DNA from: Bradysia coprophila | Lineage: Eukaryota; Arthropoda; Insecta; Diptera; Sciaridae | NCBI RefSeq assembly: GCF_014529535.1 | Contig: NW_023503509.1 | Coordinates: forward strand, 1,178,001 to 1,242,000 | DNA length: 64,000 nucleotides | Direction of reading: 5' to 3' | Shown: positions 23,629 to 38,008 of the stretch, piece after piece | Layout: each line of letters starts with the position of its first letter | Numbering within the stretch: position 1 is the stretch's first letter | The notes under the pieces: generated by a model | The model's input: only the letters and a program-made list of their open reading frames with translations | What the model was told of the DNA's origin: nothing | Database searches by the model: none | Made by a program: the position numbers and the translations under genes

Positions 23629-25203
23629 GGGAGTTGCGGGAAATGACGTAATTTAACAAATTAGAAGCACAAATTATTACTTTTTAAATTCCGTGTTCAA
23701 ATTGGTTAAAATTCAGTTGCAAACAAAATTCTATGATCATTCGTAAATTGCAAAATAATGCACAAAAACGTCATTTAAACTTTTTTTACCATGATCTAAA
23801 GACTTCTTTATGCTGCAACAATCCATTCCATAATTGGAAAGAGTGGATGTGAACCCGTTTTTACACGTCAACAAAAAATTGAATCAAACACCACCCCACG
23901 AAATTCGTAAGATTCAAATGAAAAATAATGAATTGGCTATTTTGTATTTTATCATAACAATAATTCAAAACACAAACTCAATAAATACAATATCCAAGTG
24001 TTCTGGTTTTCAGGCTCAACATAACATTTAATTTTTGATCCAAATAATTGATTTTCATATTGCAGTCAGCTTACACCATTTTGAATGAAACCGCCTTATA
24101 TTATTAACTAAAACTGCGTTATTACTCACAAAGTCATAGTAACCATACGTTGAACTACAATTTGCCTTTATGACAAATTTGAAAATCAAATTTGACATTA
24201 ACTTTGAAGTAACTTTGTGTAAACAAATCGTTTTCAAATTTGATAGACTTTGACTCCACAATTTTAAAAACGCAAATTTGTTCATTTGTTTTGGTATTTC
24301 GTTAAGAACTGTGCAAATCAATAAAGTTTAAGTGGACAGTGAGTGTGATTTGTGAAGAAAATAAACGAGCTTATTAAAAAATGCAATAAATTTGCCAGCC
24401 AAACCTTGCAAATTTGCACGAAAAAGACAAATTTTCCAAACTTTGCTCGGCAAAGTTACTCAATTCGACATTATATTTCATTACAAGGACAGCAAATTTA
24501 CAAACTCCTGTTCCTCTAGTATAGGGATTTGCCCAGAAATATATCATAGATTGCATAATTTGGTTAAATTTGCCATTTGAATTTTTGGAGCAAACGCAAA
24601 TGCAACAAATGTAAATCAAATTTGTTTTAAATGTACGACAAAGGTAACGTCAAATATTTATTTCAAATTTGCTATATGTCAAGTTGAACGTTAAAATTTG
24701 ACTAATTGTTATATGATCGGATGAAGTAATTCAAAATTAAGCTGTAATTGATGAGAAAAGTACTAAATCTAAAAAAGGCGTAATTATTCCGAATAAAAAC
24801 TAAATTAATGTAGATACGATAAACAGGACATTCTGTTTATAAATTTTGTGTTTTGAAGTAATGTTGTGATAAAACACAAAATCATTTTAATTTTATTCAA
24901 ATTTTAACGAATGTTAATGTTTTAGTTAACATTAGGGTGGCTAATGTCTTTGTTTGATTCAAGCCTTTGTTGACCTCTGAAAACGAGTTCACATCCACTC
25001 TTTCTAATTAAGCAATGGATTGTTGCAGCGTAAAGTATTCCTTAGCAGATGGTTAAACAAAACTAAATGGCGTTTTTTTGTAAATTTACGAATGATTACC
25101 AAATTCTGTTTGCAACTGAATATGTAACAATCTGAACACGAAATTTAAAAAGTAATAATTTATGCTTCTAATTTGTTAAATTGCGTCATTTCCCGCAACT
25201 CCC
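23629..25203. mobile_element. 1575-bp non-coding element with about 250-bp inverted termini
   Basis: Begins GGGAGTTGCGGGAAATGACG and ends with its complement. Inverted similarity continues for roughly 250 bp on each side (to about 23885 and from about 24955). It is flanked by TCA on both sides (23626-23628 and 25204-25206). The duplicated Hsc70-5 flank at about 31358 has the uninterrupted sequence CAAACTCAGTGTTC with a single TCA, so the insertion boundaries are established within this window. GGG-initial ends and a 3-bp duplication suggest PIF/Harbinger or a CACTA relative, but TCA is not the usual TWA. The interior is rich in AAATTTG words, and I see no transposase. Confidence 0.85.
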
Positions 25204-25331
25204 TCAGTGTTCTCCCATACAAATTGTCATTAAAGTGATCCCTACTCCAAGCATTGGCTGCTTGGTAAGATTTCTGACCCATGATCGGGGCCGAGGCTGA
25301 CTATAATTTTGTGCTATAAAATATCAGCATA

Positions 25332-26669
25332 CAGTGAGTAAATCTCTAAAATGTTTGATTTCAGTATATTTAGCTAATCCTTCTGTCACATCTTTTGACA
25401 GCTTTTAACGTTTTAGTACGTTTTCTCTCCCAGTAGTAAAAACCCAATCCCAGCAAAAAAAGAAACTATATCGAATGCCGCAAATGCATTTGAAAACGAA
25501 GTATCGGTGAAATCACACCAAATGTTTATCATTTCATACAAATATGTTCATCTTTATAATAACATTGGTGAAAAAAAAACCTAATTTTGTCATATAGATA
25601 AAAATTGACAAAATTGCCGACCACAAAAATATGTCGTCGATTCTCATGCATTTTTTATGCATAGCAAAAGAAGACAGGATCAAGTAACGTAATATTTTGT
25701 CTCACATAAAAGTTCAACTTTCTTGTAAGACAAATATTACGGTACTTGTTCCTGTCTTCTTTACCTATGCATAAAAAATGCATATAAATCGACAACATAT
25801 TTTTGAGGTTGATTTTGTCAATTTTACTTTTGTTTTCGAGATCTCAAAATTGTTTCTTCCCCCGAAGTAATCCATGAATTCTTTTTGCATTTAGAAAAAG
25901 TTGCATTGAATGCAAACAGAATTGAATACAGACGATTCATGGATTACTTCGGGGGAAGAAACAATTTTGAGATCTCGAAAACAAAAGTAAAATTGACAAA
26001 TTCATCAACCTCAAAAATATGTTGTCGATTTATATGCATTTTTTATGCATAGCAAAAGAAGACAGGATCAAGCAACGTAATATTTTGTCTCACATAAAAG
26101 TTCAACTTTCTTGTAAGGGGCCGTTCATAAATTACGTAACGCTAGAGGGGGGAGGGGGGGGTATGAGGCAAGCGTTACGGTTCTAACAAAATTGGGTCAA
26201 ACTTGACCCTTTTAGCGTTACAGACCCGGGTGGGGTCTGAAAAATGTTGATTTTTGCGTTACGTAATTTATGAACGGCCCCTAAGACAAATATTACGTTG
26301 CTTGTTCCTGTCTTCTTTTGCTATGCATAAAAAATGCATATAAATCGACAACATATTTTTGAGGTTGATAAATTTGTCAATTTTTATCTATATTTTTGCA
26401 TGACAAAATTAGGTTTTTTTTTACCGATGTTATTATAAAGATGAACATATTTGTATAAAATGATAAACATTTGGTGTGATAAAAAAGTATTTCACCGAAT
26501 GTTCGTTTTCAAATGCATTTGCGGCATTCGATAAAGTTTCTTTTTTGCTGGGATTGGGTTTTTGCTACTGGGAGAGAAAACGTACTAAAACGTAAAAAGC
26601 TGTCAAAAGATGTGACAGAAGGATTAGCTAAATATACTGAAATCAAACATTTTAGAGATTTACTCACTG
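25332..26669. mobile_element. 1.34-kb palindromic element flanked by TA (Tc1/mariner-like ends)
   Basis: The termini are CAGTGAGTAAATCTCTAAAA and complement, each bordered by TA (25330-25331 and 26670-26671). The arms are inverted copies nearly to the centre (loop about 25880-25934), apart from a nested MITE in the right arm. Each arm carries a smaller palindrome (GAAGACAGGATCAAG facing CTTGTTCCTGTCTTC). No transposase is seen, and an 89-codon frame crossing the right edge (26513-26782) is unexplained. TA flanks and a CAGTG start fit a Tc1/mariner-derived non-autonomous element. Confidence 0.75.
26117..26281. mobile_element. PIF/Harbinger-type MITE, TAA target duplication
   Basis: GGGGCCGTTCATAAATTACG and its complement form the ends of a 165-bp insert, flanked by TAA on both sides (26114-26116 and 26282-26284). 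The mirrored left arm of the surrounding palindrome at about 25719 has the empty site TTGTAAGACAAATATT. A G-run (GAGGGGGGAGGGGGGGG-like, about 26145-26161) lies inside. Confidence 0.85.
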
Positions 26670-26922
26670 TACAATTCGTCAAACCTCTCATGGCGGAAAT
26701 GAACGTCCATGGAAGAGACAACGTGAAATTTTTATTGGCAACAAGCTATCTAAAGCCGATAAAGGAAATAAGCGGTGGGTAGACCGCAAGTTAGCAACCT
26801 TGACATTGATCACAGTCCAATTCTCTATGTGATTTACCTATTCAGGCATGTAAAATCGATATTTTAGAGCCTATAACAGTGAAAGACACCGTTTACTCAC
26901 AGTTAACACTACAATAATGGAA

Positions 26923-26960
26923 AGAGAGATAGAGAGAGAGAGAAAGAGAGAGAGAGAGCA
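26923..26960. repeat. (GA)n microsatellite
   Basis: Interrupted AG/GA dinucleotide run of about 38 bp. It lies next to sequences (GTAAACGGAG) that recur near 31920, 32230 and 47325. Confidence 0.8.
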
Positions 26961-27011
26961 GTTTTCATTGTTTTTTTACACGGTAAGTAAACGGAGAAGA
27001 AGAGTGAGGCT

Positions 27012-27158
27012 TGATTTCCACTTACCAAGAAAGTACGCCGTATGATAGACAAAATTGATTTTTTTTTCAATTTTTGCTTTGTTTACTTGACAGCTTGCTC
27101 TCTCACTGCTTTCTCACTGAGTACTTTTTGTTGTGTGGAAACCATACTTAAACGGAGT
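27012..27158. mobile_element. Foldback MITE 'TTTCCACTTACC' family, copy 1
   Basis: TGATTTCCACTTACCAAGAA at the left faces TACTTTTTGTTGTGTGGAAA at the right, around a TTTGCTTTGTTTACTTGACA core. Other copies lie at 31966-32085, 32427 onward (partial), and 45566-47245 (split by a retrotransposon). Confidence 0.7.
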
Positions 27159-27210
27159 AAAGAGCATTTTTAAAGTTGGAAATGTGTGCAAACTCGATTT
27201 CGTAAAGAAA

Positions 27211-27271
27211 AATTCTTGTGTCGCTGTAATGGAAGGAAATGCAGCCAGAGTGATAGAAAATGCTGAAGGCG
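27211..27271 (+). pseudogene. Fragment of Hsc70-5 exon 3
   Basis: 61 bp matching Hsc70-5 20942-21002 (encoding NSCVAVMEG...AEG) with about two differences, then unrelated sequence with an early stop. With the pieces at 30567-31442 it forms an ordered, gapped copy of the gene. Confidence 0.8.
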
Positions 27272-27433
27272 AAATCTAATTTTACGATCTAACACAGAGT
27301 CAAGAACGTCTACGGGCTTTGGGCTACAGCTTTGTTCATTTTAGTATTGCAGATGACAACACGGTTTGGTATTATTCAAATATTTTAATACGTTCACTTC
27401 GGATCAGACATTTCCGAGGACTTATTTTTAGTT

Positions 27434-27797
27434 GACGGTCCCATAGATAATCTCGGTTTAACCGTTATTCGAGTCTGACGATTCAGTGCACACTTCAGAC
27501 GACGTTCCGGGCTGTCCATGGATAATTTCAGTGTAACCGTTATTCGAGTCGGACGATTCAGTGCACACTTCAGACGACGTTCCAGGCTGTCCATAGGTAA
27601 CTTCGCTGTAAATGTTATTCTAGTCTGACGATTCACACTTCACACTTCAGACGACGTTCCGGGCTGTCCATGGATAATTTCGGTGTAACCGTTATTCGAG
27701 TCTGACGATTCAGTGCACACTTCAGACGACGTTCCGGGCTGTCCATGGATAATTTCGGTGTAACCATTATTCGAGTCTGACGATTCCGTGCAAACTT
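27434..27797. repeat. Five tandem copies of a 75-bp unit
   Basis: The unit contains GACGACGTTCCGGGCTGTCC, then ATAATTTCGGTGTAACC and TTATTCGAGTCTGACGATTC. Copies start at about 27434 (partial), 27498, 27573, 27650 and 27725. The second full copy (27573) is 77 bp long, so it shifts the reading frame of the minus-strand gene. The unit length of 25 codons shows it arose under or within a coding frame. Confidence 0.85.
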
Positions 27798-28039
27798 CAT
27801 ATGGCGGTTCGGGCGTTAAATTTGTCGTATTAATTTCCACGCACATATTGGACTCTTCGGTCGGACCCGACATTTCAGTAAACAAAACTTCCATTCGCGG
27901 CGGCGTGTTTAACGGCTCGGGAGACGTATTCGCGTCTTCGAATTGTTCAAATGAAACGCATTCTCTCTTCTTTTGTGTGATATGTTTTCTGAAGCATTTT
28001 TCCGAACAAACGCCTTTAGAACACGACTCCATCCGTTCA
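27640..28039 (-). CDS. Unknown protein segment with 25-residue repeats (3' exon, partial)
   Basis: Minus-strand frame after an acceptor (TTTTCATTCCAG, ending at 28040). The protein begins in the exon at or before MESCSKGVCSEKCFRKHI and has Cys pairs, an acidic Thr/Pro-rich stretch (LTPEPPYEV) and then two full copies of a 25-residue repeat whose core is NNGYTEIIHGQPGTSS. The frame then ends at 27640, because the next 75-bp unit carries 2 extra bases. Further units downstream lie out of frame or carry stops, so either the stop is the real end or the gene is decaying. The repeated Tyr in an NGYTEI setting resembles tyrosine-phosphorylation docking sites of receptor tails, which is an inference only. 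I do not recognise the family. Upstream exons were not found. Confidence 0.4.
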
Positions 28040-28087
28040 CTGGAATGAAAAAAAAACATGGTTTTTAAAACACATGTTATGCCCAAT

Positions 28088-28152
28088 GTTCAACACTGTA
28101 ACAGTATCACAAATATTGTAACAAAACTGTAACAGTATCACAAATATTGTGT
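28088..28152. repeat. Tandem duplication of about 31 bp
   Basis: CTGTAACAGTATCACAAATA occurs twice in tandem (from about 28096 and 28127), each followed by TTGT. Minor local duplication. Confidence 0.7.
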
Positions 28153-31442
<3,290 letters not shown>

Positions 31443-32891
31443 TATTAACTATTAGCTATTAGCTATAGCTATTAACTTGACTATAGTGCAACCTCATTCT
31501 GCTACACCCACAATCAAAATTGCTTTGAGGCATGGGAACTAAGCTTTGATAAATCGAGTCTTTTACTTGCCATTTTTGATAATCGATTTTGAACCACGTT
31601 TTCAACTACACTGGATAACAATAATGCTGTCTAAAGTATTCTTGTTGTCCATGTGTTGATGACACTAATTTGTGATAGACACAAATGTTGTACTGGGAAG
31701 TTAAAGACTCGATTATGAAAGGTATAATTACTCTTAGCATGAGAAAGACAAATTTAATAAAAAAGTTTCTTCCATAAAAGATTCTCTGGAGTTTTAACAT
31801 AAAATAAAATGTAAAATTCGACCCACCCTAGAACGGTGAAAGACGTTCATTCACCGTTTACGCTACGACAATGAAAAGAGAAGGAAAGAGCAGTTTTCAT
31901 TATTTTTTTAACACTGTGAGTAAACGGAGAAGAAGAGTAAACGAAGTGAAGTTCGGATTAAGCTTAATGCTTGATTTCCACTTACCAAAAAAGTACTCAG
32001 TGTGGGAGACACAATTTTTGCTTTGTTTATTTGACAGTTCGCTCTCTCACGGAGTACTTTTTGTTAAATGGAAACCATACTTAAAGCATGGGTTACAGTA
32101 CACTCCATTTAGGAATCCGATTTATCCGACAATTAAACAAAAGCCAGTGAATCAAAATGAATTTTTGAGAGAAAACTGTGTTTACTACAGTGACAAAATT
32201 GAATCGTGTTCAATTTTTGATCGTAAACGGAGGCAAGACGACGTAGGCAAAACGGAATGAAAACGGAGAACTTTTTCGTAAACTGAGCTCGTGTGATTCG
32301 TGCTTTAATCGTTTACTCCGTTTACTCACCCATTTCATAATAAAGATGAAATTGTTCTCTCTTTCCATTGTTATATCGTAAACGGTGAGTAAACGGAATG
32401 TAGTGCGATTCATGCTTAATACTTCATTTCCACTTACCAAAAAAGTACTCCGTGTGAGAGACAAAATTGTTTTTTTTTCAATTTTTGCCCTGCTTACTTC
32501 ACAGTGTTAGGTATTCGTTTTAATATTTCACGTGTGTATAGATAGAATTCTCCCTCTGCGCAAAATCTACGTGGACGTTTATAAGTTCCCATACTGATAT
32601 CACTCTAAAGAGACTATATTGTTATCAAGGAAGACCAAACTCAATCATATCTAGAAGACCCCGAGCAACACATTAATATATTATTAATATATTTTGTAGT
32701 CACCGGGAATGTAACACGCAAGCTCATTGGCAAGGTGTAACAATCTATCCTCAACCAAACAGGAACTGCAAAATGTACTAGAAAAATTTTCTGTTCCCTG
32801 AAGGCAGGAGACATTATTATCATACTATTCAATGCTGCACATTTTATTTGATTGAAATCTATTTATAAAAAACACAAAACAAGAAAGAAAT
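31443..32891. other. Intergenic DNA with foldback MITE copies
   Basis: Holds two copies of the TTTCCACTTACC foldback family (31966-32085, and a partial from 32427). GTAAACGGAG words recur around 31920, 32225 and 32385. A 129-codon frame at 31871-32260 spans the repeat and is not called. An AATAAA on the minus strand (plus strand 32843-32848) is a likely poly(A) signal for the next gene. Confidence 0.5.
31966..32085. mobile_element. Foldback MITE 'TTTCCACTTACC' family, copy 2
   Basis: Cleanest copy: TTTCCACTTACCAAAAAAGT at the left, and CTCTCACGGAGTACTTTTTG then TTAAATGGAAACC at the right. It serves as a reference for the copy split by the retrotransposon at 45.7-47.2 kb. Confidence 0.75.
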
Positions 32892-33666
32892 CTAATTCAT
32901 ACTTCTGGTAAAATTTGTATCCGTGACATCTGACTCAAAGTCCGTCCAGCTACTGTCATCCAAGACTAATTCCTCTGGCATCCTCGATAGCCTTGCGGTC
33001 GAATGAAAAATCGACGGAGGTGAGTCCACAAGACTATATTCTCCATATTCATCATATTCTGATAGTAGAGAATTGTCGGGTGTGACACCATCTTCTTCGG
33101 TCGGTAATGGAGCCGCCAACATTTCAACTGGTCCCTCACTTTCATGTAATTCATTCTCCTCATATAATTGACTCGCGGTTATCGTTTCATCATTCATGTA
33201 CTGATAATTTTCATCATCATTCCCAGGCGACATATTTCGAAAAGAGCTCTCCGGCTTAATCACGTTTTCTATTGCCGTTATGTTGCTCTGCTGAGTGTTA
33301 TCTGTAGTTTCTTGTTGCCTATCACTGTACTCGTGCTTAACAACAGCTTCACAATTCTGGAGCAGTTCATTTATTTCCATATCGTCAGGATCCAGCACGC
33401 TCAATTGCTCTTCCTTGATGTTCTTTATTATTTTTGTTTGTTTAAGCATCGCATTGAAGTCATCATCCAGACGGCTATCATAACTATCAGAGAATTCGGA
33501 ATCCGATGACGATGATGAATCCCTGTCAAATCTGGCAATAAAGAACGAAATATTAGGAATAAAATGGCTGTGCTGTGAATTCCACATTTGCTCACTTTTT
33601 ATCCAGCAACATGCGTACGCGAATGTTGTCCTTCGAACACCGACGCGTGCTGCTATTGCTGTTCAT
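32892..33666 (-). CDS. Acidic, probably nuclear protein with SUMO-type motifs, 236 aa
   Basis: Two exons on the minus strand (33666-33596 and 33531-32892) join in frame across a 64-bp GT-AG intron. The N-terminus is basic (MNSNSSTRRCSKDNIRVRML). A Ser/Asp run (DSSSSSDSEFSDSYDS), an acidic body and a C-terminus with many Ser/Glu residues follow. Three psi-K-x-E sumoylation consensus sites are visible (IKEE, VKHE, IKPE) near Ser/Asp-rich stretches, as in synergy-control regions of transcription factors. There is no known domain, zinc finger or membrane segment. A poly(A) signal lies about 45 bp beyond the stop. A role in nuclear regulation is inference from composition alone. The short first exon starts at the first ATG after an upstream stop. 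Confidence 0.65.
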
Positions 33667-36600
33667 TTTATGTGTTTAAATTACTGGATGAGTCTTACAC
33701 GAAAAATGGCAAACCAATTCTTTGACGTTGTGCACAGAACTGTCGTCATTAAATGACATTCAGCACAAATCGGTGAGTTGATCGACTGATCGAACCAAAG
33801 ACTTTTTCCTGTAGAAAGGAGACTCAACTTGTGAAGAATGTTTAATCATCTGTTATCGACAGTCTGCTGAATAACTGGTGACACTTATCATTTGTGAGAG
33901 AGGGAACTTTCCGCTCATTTCGAGAGTGAAACTTACAACTCTCCCTAGCGAGTTTCTGTAGTTGATCTTCCACGTACACATTTGGATCGAAAAAATGCCA
34001 GAGGAAGGCATTTAAAAATTGAGGACTGTGCCCGAATCAAATGAGCGTGTCTTGTCAGAATGTACAATATTCTTCACGCAGGAATTTATAAGCCTTACAT
34101 GTTCTGGTTTGCCGGTTTATCCCACTAAAGTTCAGCGCTTTCGTGACTGTTGAATCGTAAATTTAACACTGAAATTACACAGATCAAGATTTTCCCAACC
34201 ACCTAGCCTATGTCGTCTGTTACTTCTTTTTGTTTAAAGTACAGCTTGGTGTTCGGAACAAACTCTTTCACATATTTTATTTTAACATAAGAGAAAACTA
34301 TAAACCTCCACATTGACGCTTCTTTCGAAGAATTTGTAACCTGTTCGGTCCGTAGGTAGTCTAGTCTAGTCATACTTGTTGCAAAAAAAGTCTCACTAAG
34401 TGACTGCTGACCACTCAGTTCCATTAAATTTCTTTGCTTTTTTTACAATAACACAGACAGAAGTACAAATGCATTCAACATTGCCTCTCATGTTAGCGAA
34501 GAAATTATTTAATTTTGTTTTTTATTGAAATGAGTCATGTCTTATATATGTACGTACATCCGATCAAAATTTGTGCATATAAATCTCATACGACTTATAC
34601 GAACTGAATATGCGACATAAAAGAGTCGACTGGAAGTTGAAATTTTTGTCTCCACTCAACCCATTCAATATATTTAACAGTTCAAAGATTCTACGTGTAC
34701 TTGGCTGAGTTTATTCATTTGTGATCGTTACGTTTAACTCATTCACCAAAAATTTGTCTCAGCTCGCGTCTTATTTTTTGTCTTTACCATTGCTTGATGT
34801 TAAATGGAATTGTGGGTGATGTTGTAGTGTGGTGATGTGTGCGTAGTGATTCAAAATAATTAACAAAAAAAATCGACTGAAAATCCGTTTTAAAAAAGAC
34901 TTTTGATTAACATTTTACTATAAAATTAATGGAAATTCACTAATGATTTTACTGTTTTCCCAAAAACAAATGTAAACAAATCGGAAAAATAAATTCGTTG
35001 GTGTTATGTGCATTATAAACAAATAAAAGTCGAGGATATAATTCATTCGTCAACAGCTAGTTAGAGTTAGAAGCAAGCCGAAAAGAGACTTTGACTTATT
35101 AGTCATTAGAGACTTAAAAGAATGTTGTTCGGGAAATGCAACACCTTTATGTAGAGCACGTTACGGATGATCCTTAAAATTCCGGAGTAATTGGTAGATG
35201 ACTCATGCATGTACAATAAAGGTTCCCTAAAGGCTCCCATCTGTTATCGACACTAACGGCAAAAATTAGTGTGACCAGCTCTATCTAGCGTTCTTTTATA
35301 TTATAAATTGGATGTTAAAACCAATGAAATGATAGATTCAGAAAGAAATTAAACCAGACACTATTTTTGAGAAGACATTTTCCTAAATTTTTGAGAATGA
35401 TTTTATATTTTTGGTAAAATTAAGAAAAATTTGGGAAAATGTTTTACCAAAAAAAGTTTCTGAATGATATTGTGAAAGATAAAACTCTTTACTCAGATTG
35501 ATAAAAATCTTGCACTCAACTAGACAGTTTGCGCAAATGACGTATAACTTATAATTCAACTTATAAATCCAAATTTATAAGTAAGTCAGTTATACGTTAT
35601 AAGCAATACTCTCTCTAGCAACCAAACTCTCAGCACTGTGTGTCAAATTCACACCTAATATCTTTGTATTCTACAAACACTATTCTACATTTTGACTGAC
35701 AACGCTGTAATTTATGTAATTTACATATAAATTCCAAAGGCTACTTGATTCTTTCACCACCTTAATAAAAGTAGTTTGTTTGCTAGAGAGGGTATTGGTT
35801 ATAAGTCAGGCAGTTATAAGTCATAAGTTATAAGTCAACCACATATTAAGTGAAAGTTGTACGTTCATAAGTTTATAGGTCAAAAGTCTAAAATCATAGG
35901 AAGGGCAAGATAGTGGCTCATATAGAGCAATTAACCTTTAGGAACCAACCTACAGTGACGTCAATAATCCCAAAAATATAGATGTCAACCCACAAAATCA
36001 TGTGAAATACATCAAAATCTTGATGCTCTTGGGCTGAGAAGAGTCAAAAATAGTCAACGAAGAAAAATAATTTGGTCATTGTAATTCTTCTGACTTTTGG
36101 AATAAATTTTCCGAAGCTTCCATAGCTATTCATCCTGAAGAGCTGCAACTGCCGACGGAGTCAGGAACATCATTTTTCGATGGTATTTCCCAGATTTTTT
36201 ACATTAGGCATTATGATGCAAAATTTATTCGTCCTCCTGTCGCTCCTATCTTTTCTTAGTCCAAGAACTTCAAGATTTTAATCGATTTTAGTGGATATTA
36301 CATGATTTTGTTGGTTGTCTTTTAAATTTTTGTGATTATTGATATCACTGTAGGTTGGTTCCTAGAGTTTATTTGCTCTATCTGATCCACTATCTTCCCA
36401 TCTCGAGAACTTTCGACGTTCATACTTTTGACCTATAAACTTATGAACTTATAACTTTCACTTTATAGGTGGTTGACTTATGACTTAATAATACCTTTAT
36501 AATCCCACATAAATAAGTCTACTGGAAAATGAGTTCGATTTCGGAAGACTGTGGGCTGTGGACTATACCTTAATTTATTGACATTACACAAGCTTCTGTC

Positions 36601-38008
36601 GATATGAGACCATATTAATACCCTGAAAAAGATGCAGTTTAGATGAAGGATAGCTATGACAAGGGCCTTCTCAATAGAACAAACTGACAAATTAAAATGA
36701 AAAATCATATATTTGAATGTGTGTGTGACAGCTCCGTGTACAGACAGTACAAGGGACTCTTAATGTCAAAAGTAAAGGGACTGATAATGTCAAAAGCAAA
36801 GCAAAGTTGACGTTTTCGTGTTAGTGGTGTGTGTGATACAATTTTTCAATGAATTTCGGTCATAATTCCTCTAGGTAGTCACCTCTATGAGCTATGATAA
36901 GAATCACACCGTCATTTTCAAGTGGCGCCAATTCAATTTTGAAATGAGATTCATTCCAAAGAGGTTCACTTTGACCGATTCAAATTGAATGCAAATTGGT
37001 TTTGTTAAACTTATGGAAGTTTCTGTCAGACAATGAATGCAACGACCTTGTGAACATGAAAACTTCAAAATGCTTGATGAATCCACTTGTCTATTAACTT
37101 TTCAAGTATTTTCTGCTCAAAACATATTTTTCTCTCAAAATTTTTACCATTTTTTTGGCACATCAATGCCACATATTTAACTGAGTTAAACTTTATTAAA
37201 ATTATTATCGTATTGCGAAAGTATTTTTAATAATTTTATGAAGGTTGTTAGGAAATATATTCATACAATGAGACCGCATAAGGAATTTGAAGCATTTAAT
37301 GCGATTTTATTTCCATAAAAATTGAAAAATTGATCAAGTGTATAATGAGCAAAGCTCATTCGTAATGGACCTGGATTTTTCAATCCACTTTGCAAAAGCA
37401 TTTTCCAATGATAGATGAAGCCGATTATAAACAATTTTACATGCACTTCAAAGTGTTATAGAGATCATGCCGAGCCGAGCATGTGTCTGGCTGGGTGATA
37501 TATATTTCATTACTCACATCTTTTCAAAAAAGGAAACTACAAACAATATTTTTTTGAGAAAAAGATGAAAAAAAAAACACTCAGCAAAATACGAGTTTCC
37601 ATGAGATTACCATATAAAAAAAACTCGTTTTCTACATTATATAGTTTCCTATATATAAATAATTATTACATGATAAAGTAGAGATATAACACACAAACAA
37701 AATAATAATAATAATAATGTGCGATGTGTGTTGCAGCAGTATAATTTTGAAAAAGAGTTTGAATTTTCGATTCGTGTGGAAAACAATAAAAAATATTATA
37801 AAATTCAAGAGACTTTAATCAAGTGAAGAAGTTTATCTGCAACAGTGCAATTTCTTTCATAAAATACAACCAGAACACAACAAACAAACGACACAGTGCC
37901 ACATTCCATATGTGAGTGCGCATACCACTAGGTTATAGGAGGTTGAATGAAAATAGTGAAATTAGTTTAAATGAATGAAAGTGATGATCGTACACATTTG
38001 TTGATTCA
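33667..38008. other. 4.3-kb AT-rich intergenic region
   Basis: No gene recognised. It contains the foldback at 35821-36487, TTATAAGT/ACTTATAA-rich stretches either side of it (35530-35830), and an (ATA)n run at about 37693-37714. The part next to 38008 must contain the DEF6-like gene promoter and 5' UTR. Confidence 0.45.
35821..36487. mobile_element. 667-bp foldback element with about 200-bp diverged arms
   Basis: The left end TCATAAGTTATAAGTCAACC mirrors GGTTGACTTATGACTTA at the right. Internal matched segments include ACCTATAAACTTATGAAC, CTAAAGGTT/GGTTCCTAG-like and CAAAATCATGT. The arms are considerably diverged, so it is older than the other foldbacks here. It is non-coding. Confidence 0.6.

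Noticed and set aside
26513-26782. 89-codon frame at the right edge of the 1.34-kb palindrome
   Set aside because: Starts inside the palindromic arm, has no domain, promoter or splice context. It could be an exon remnant, but nothing supports it.
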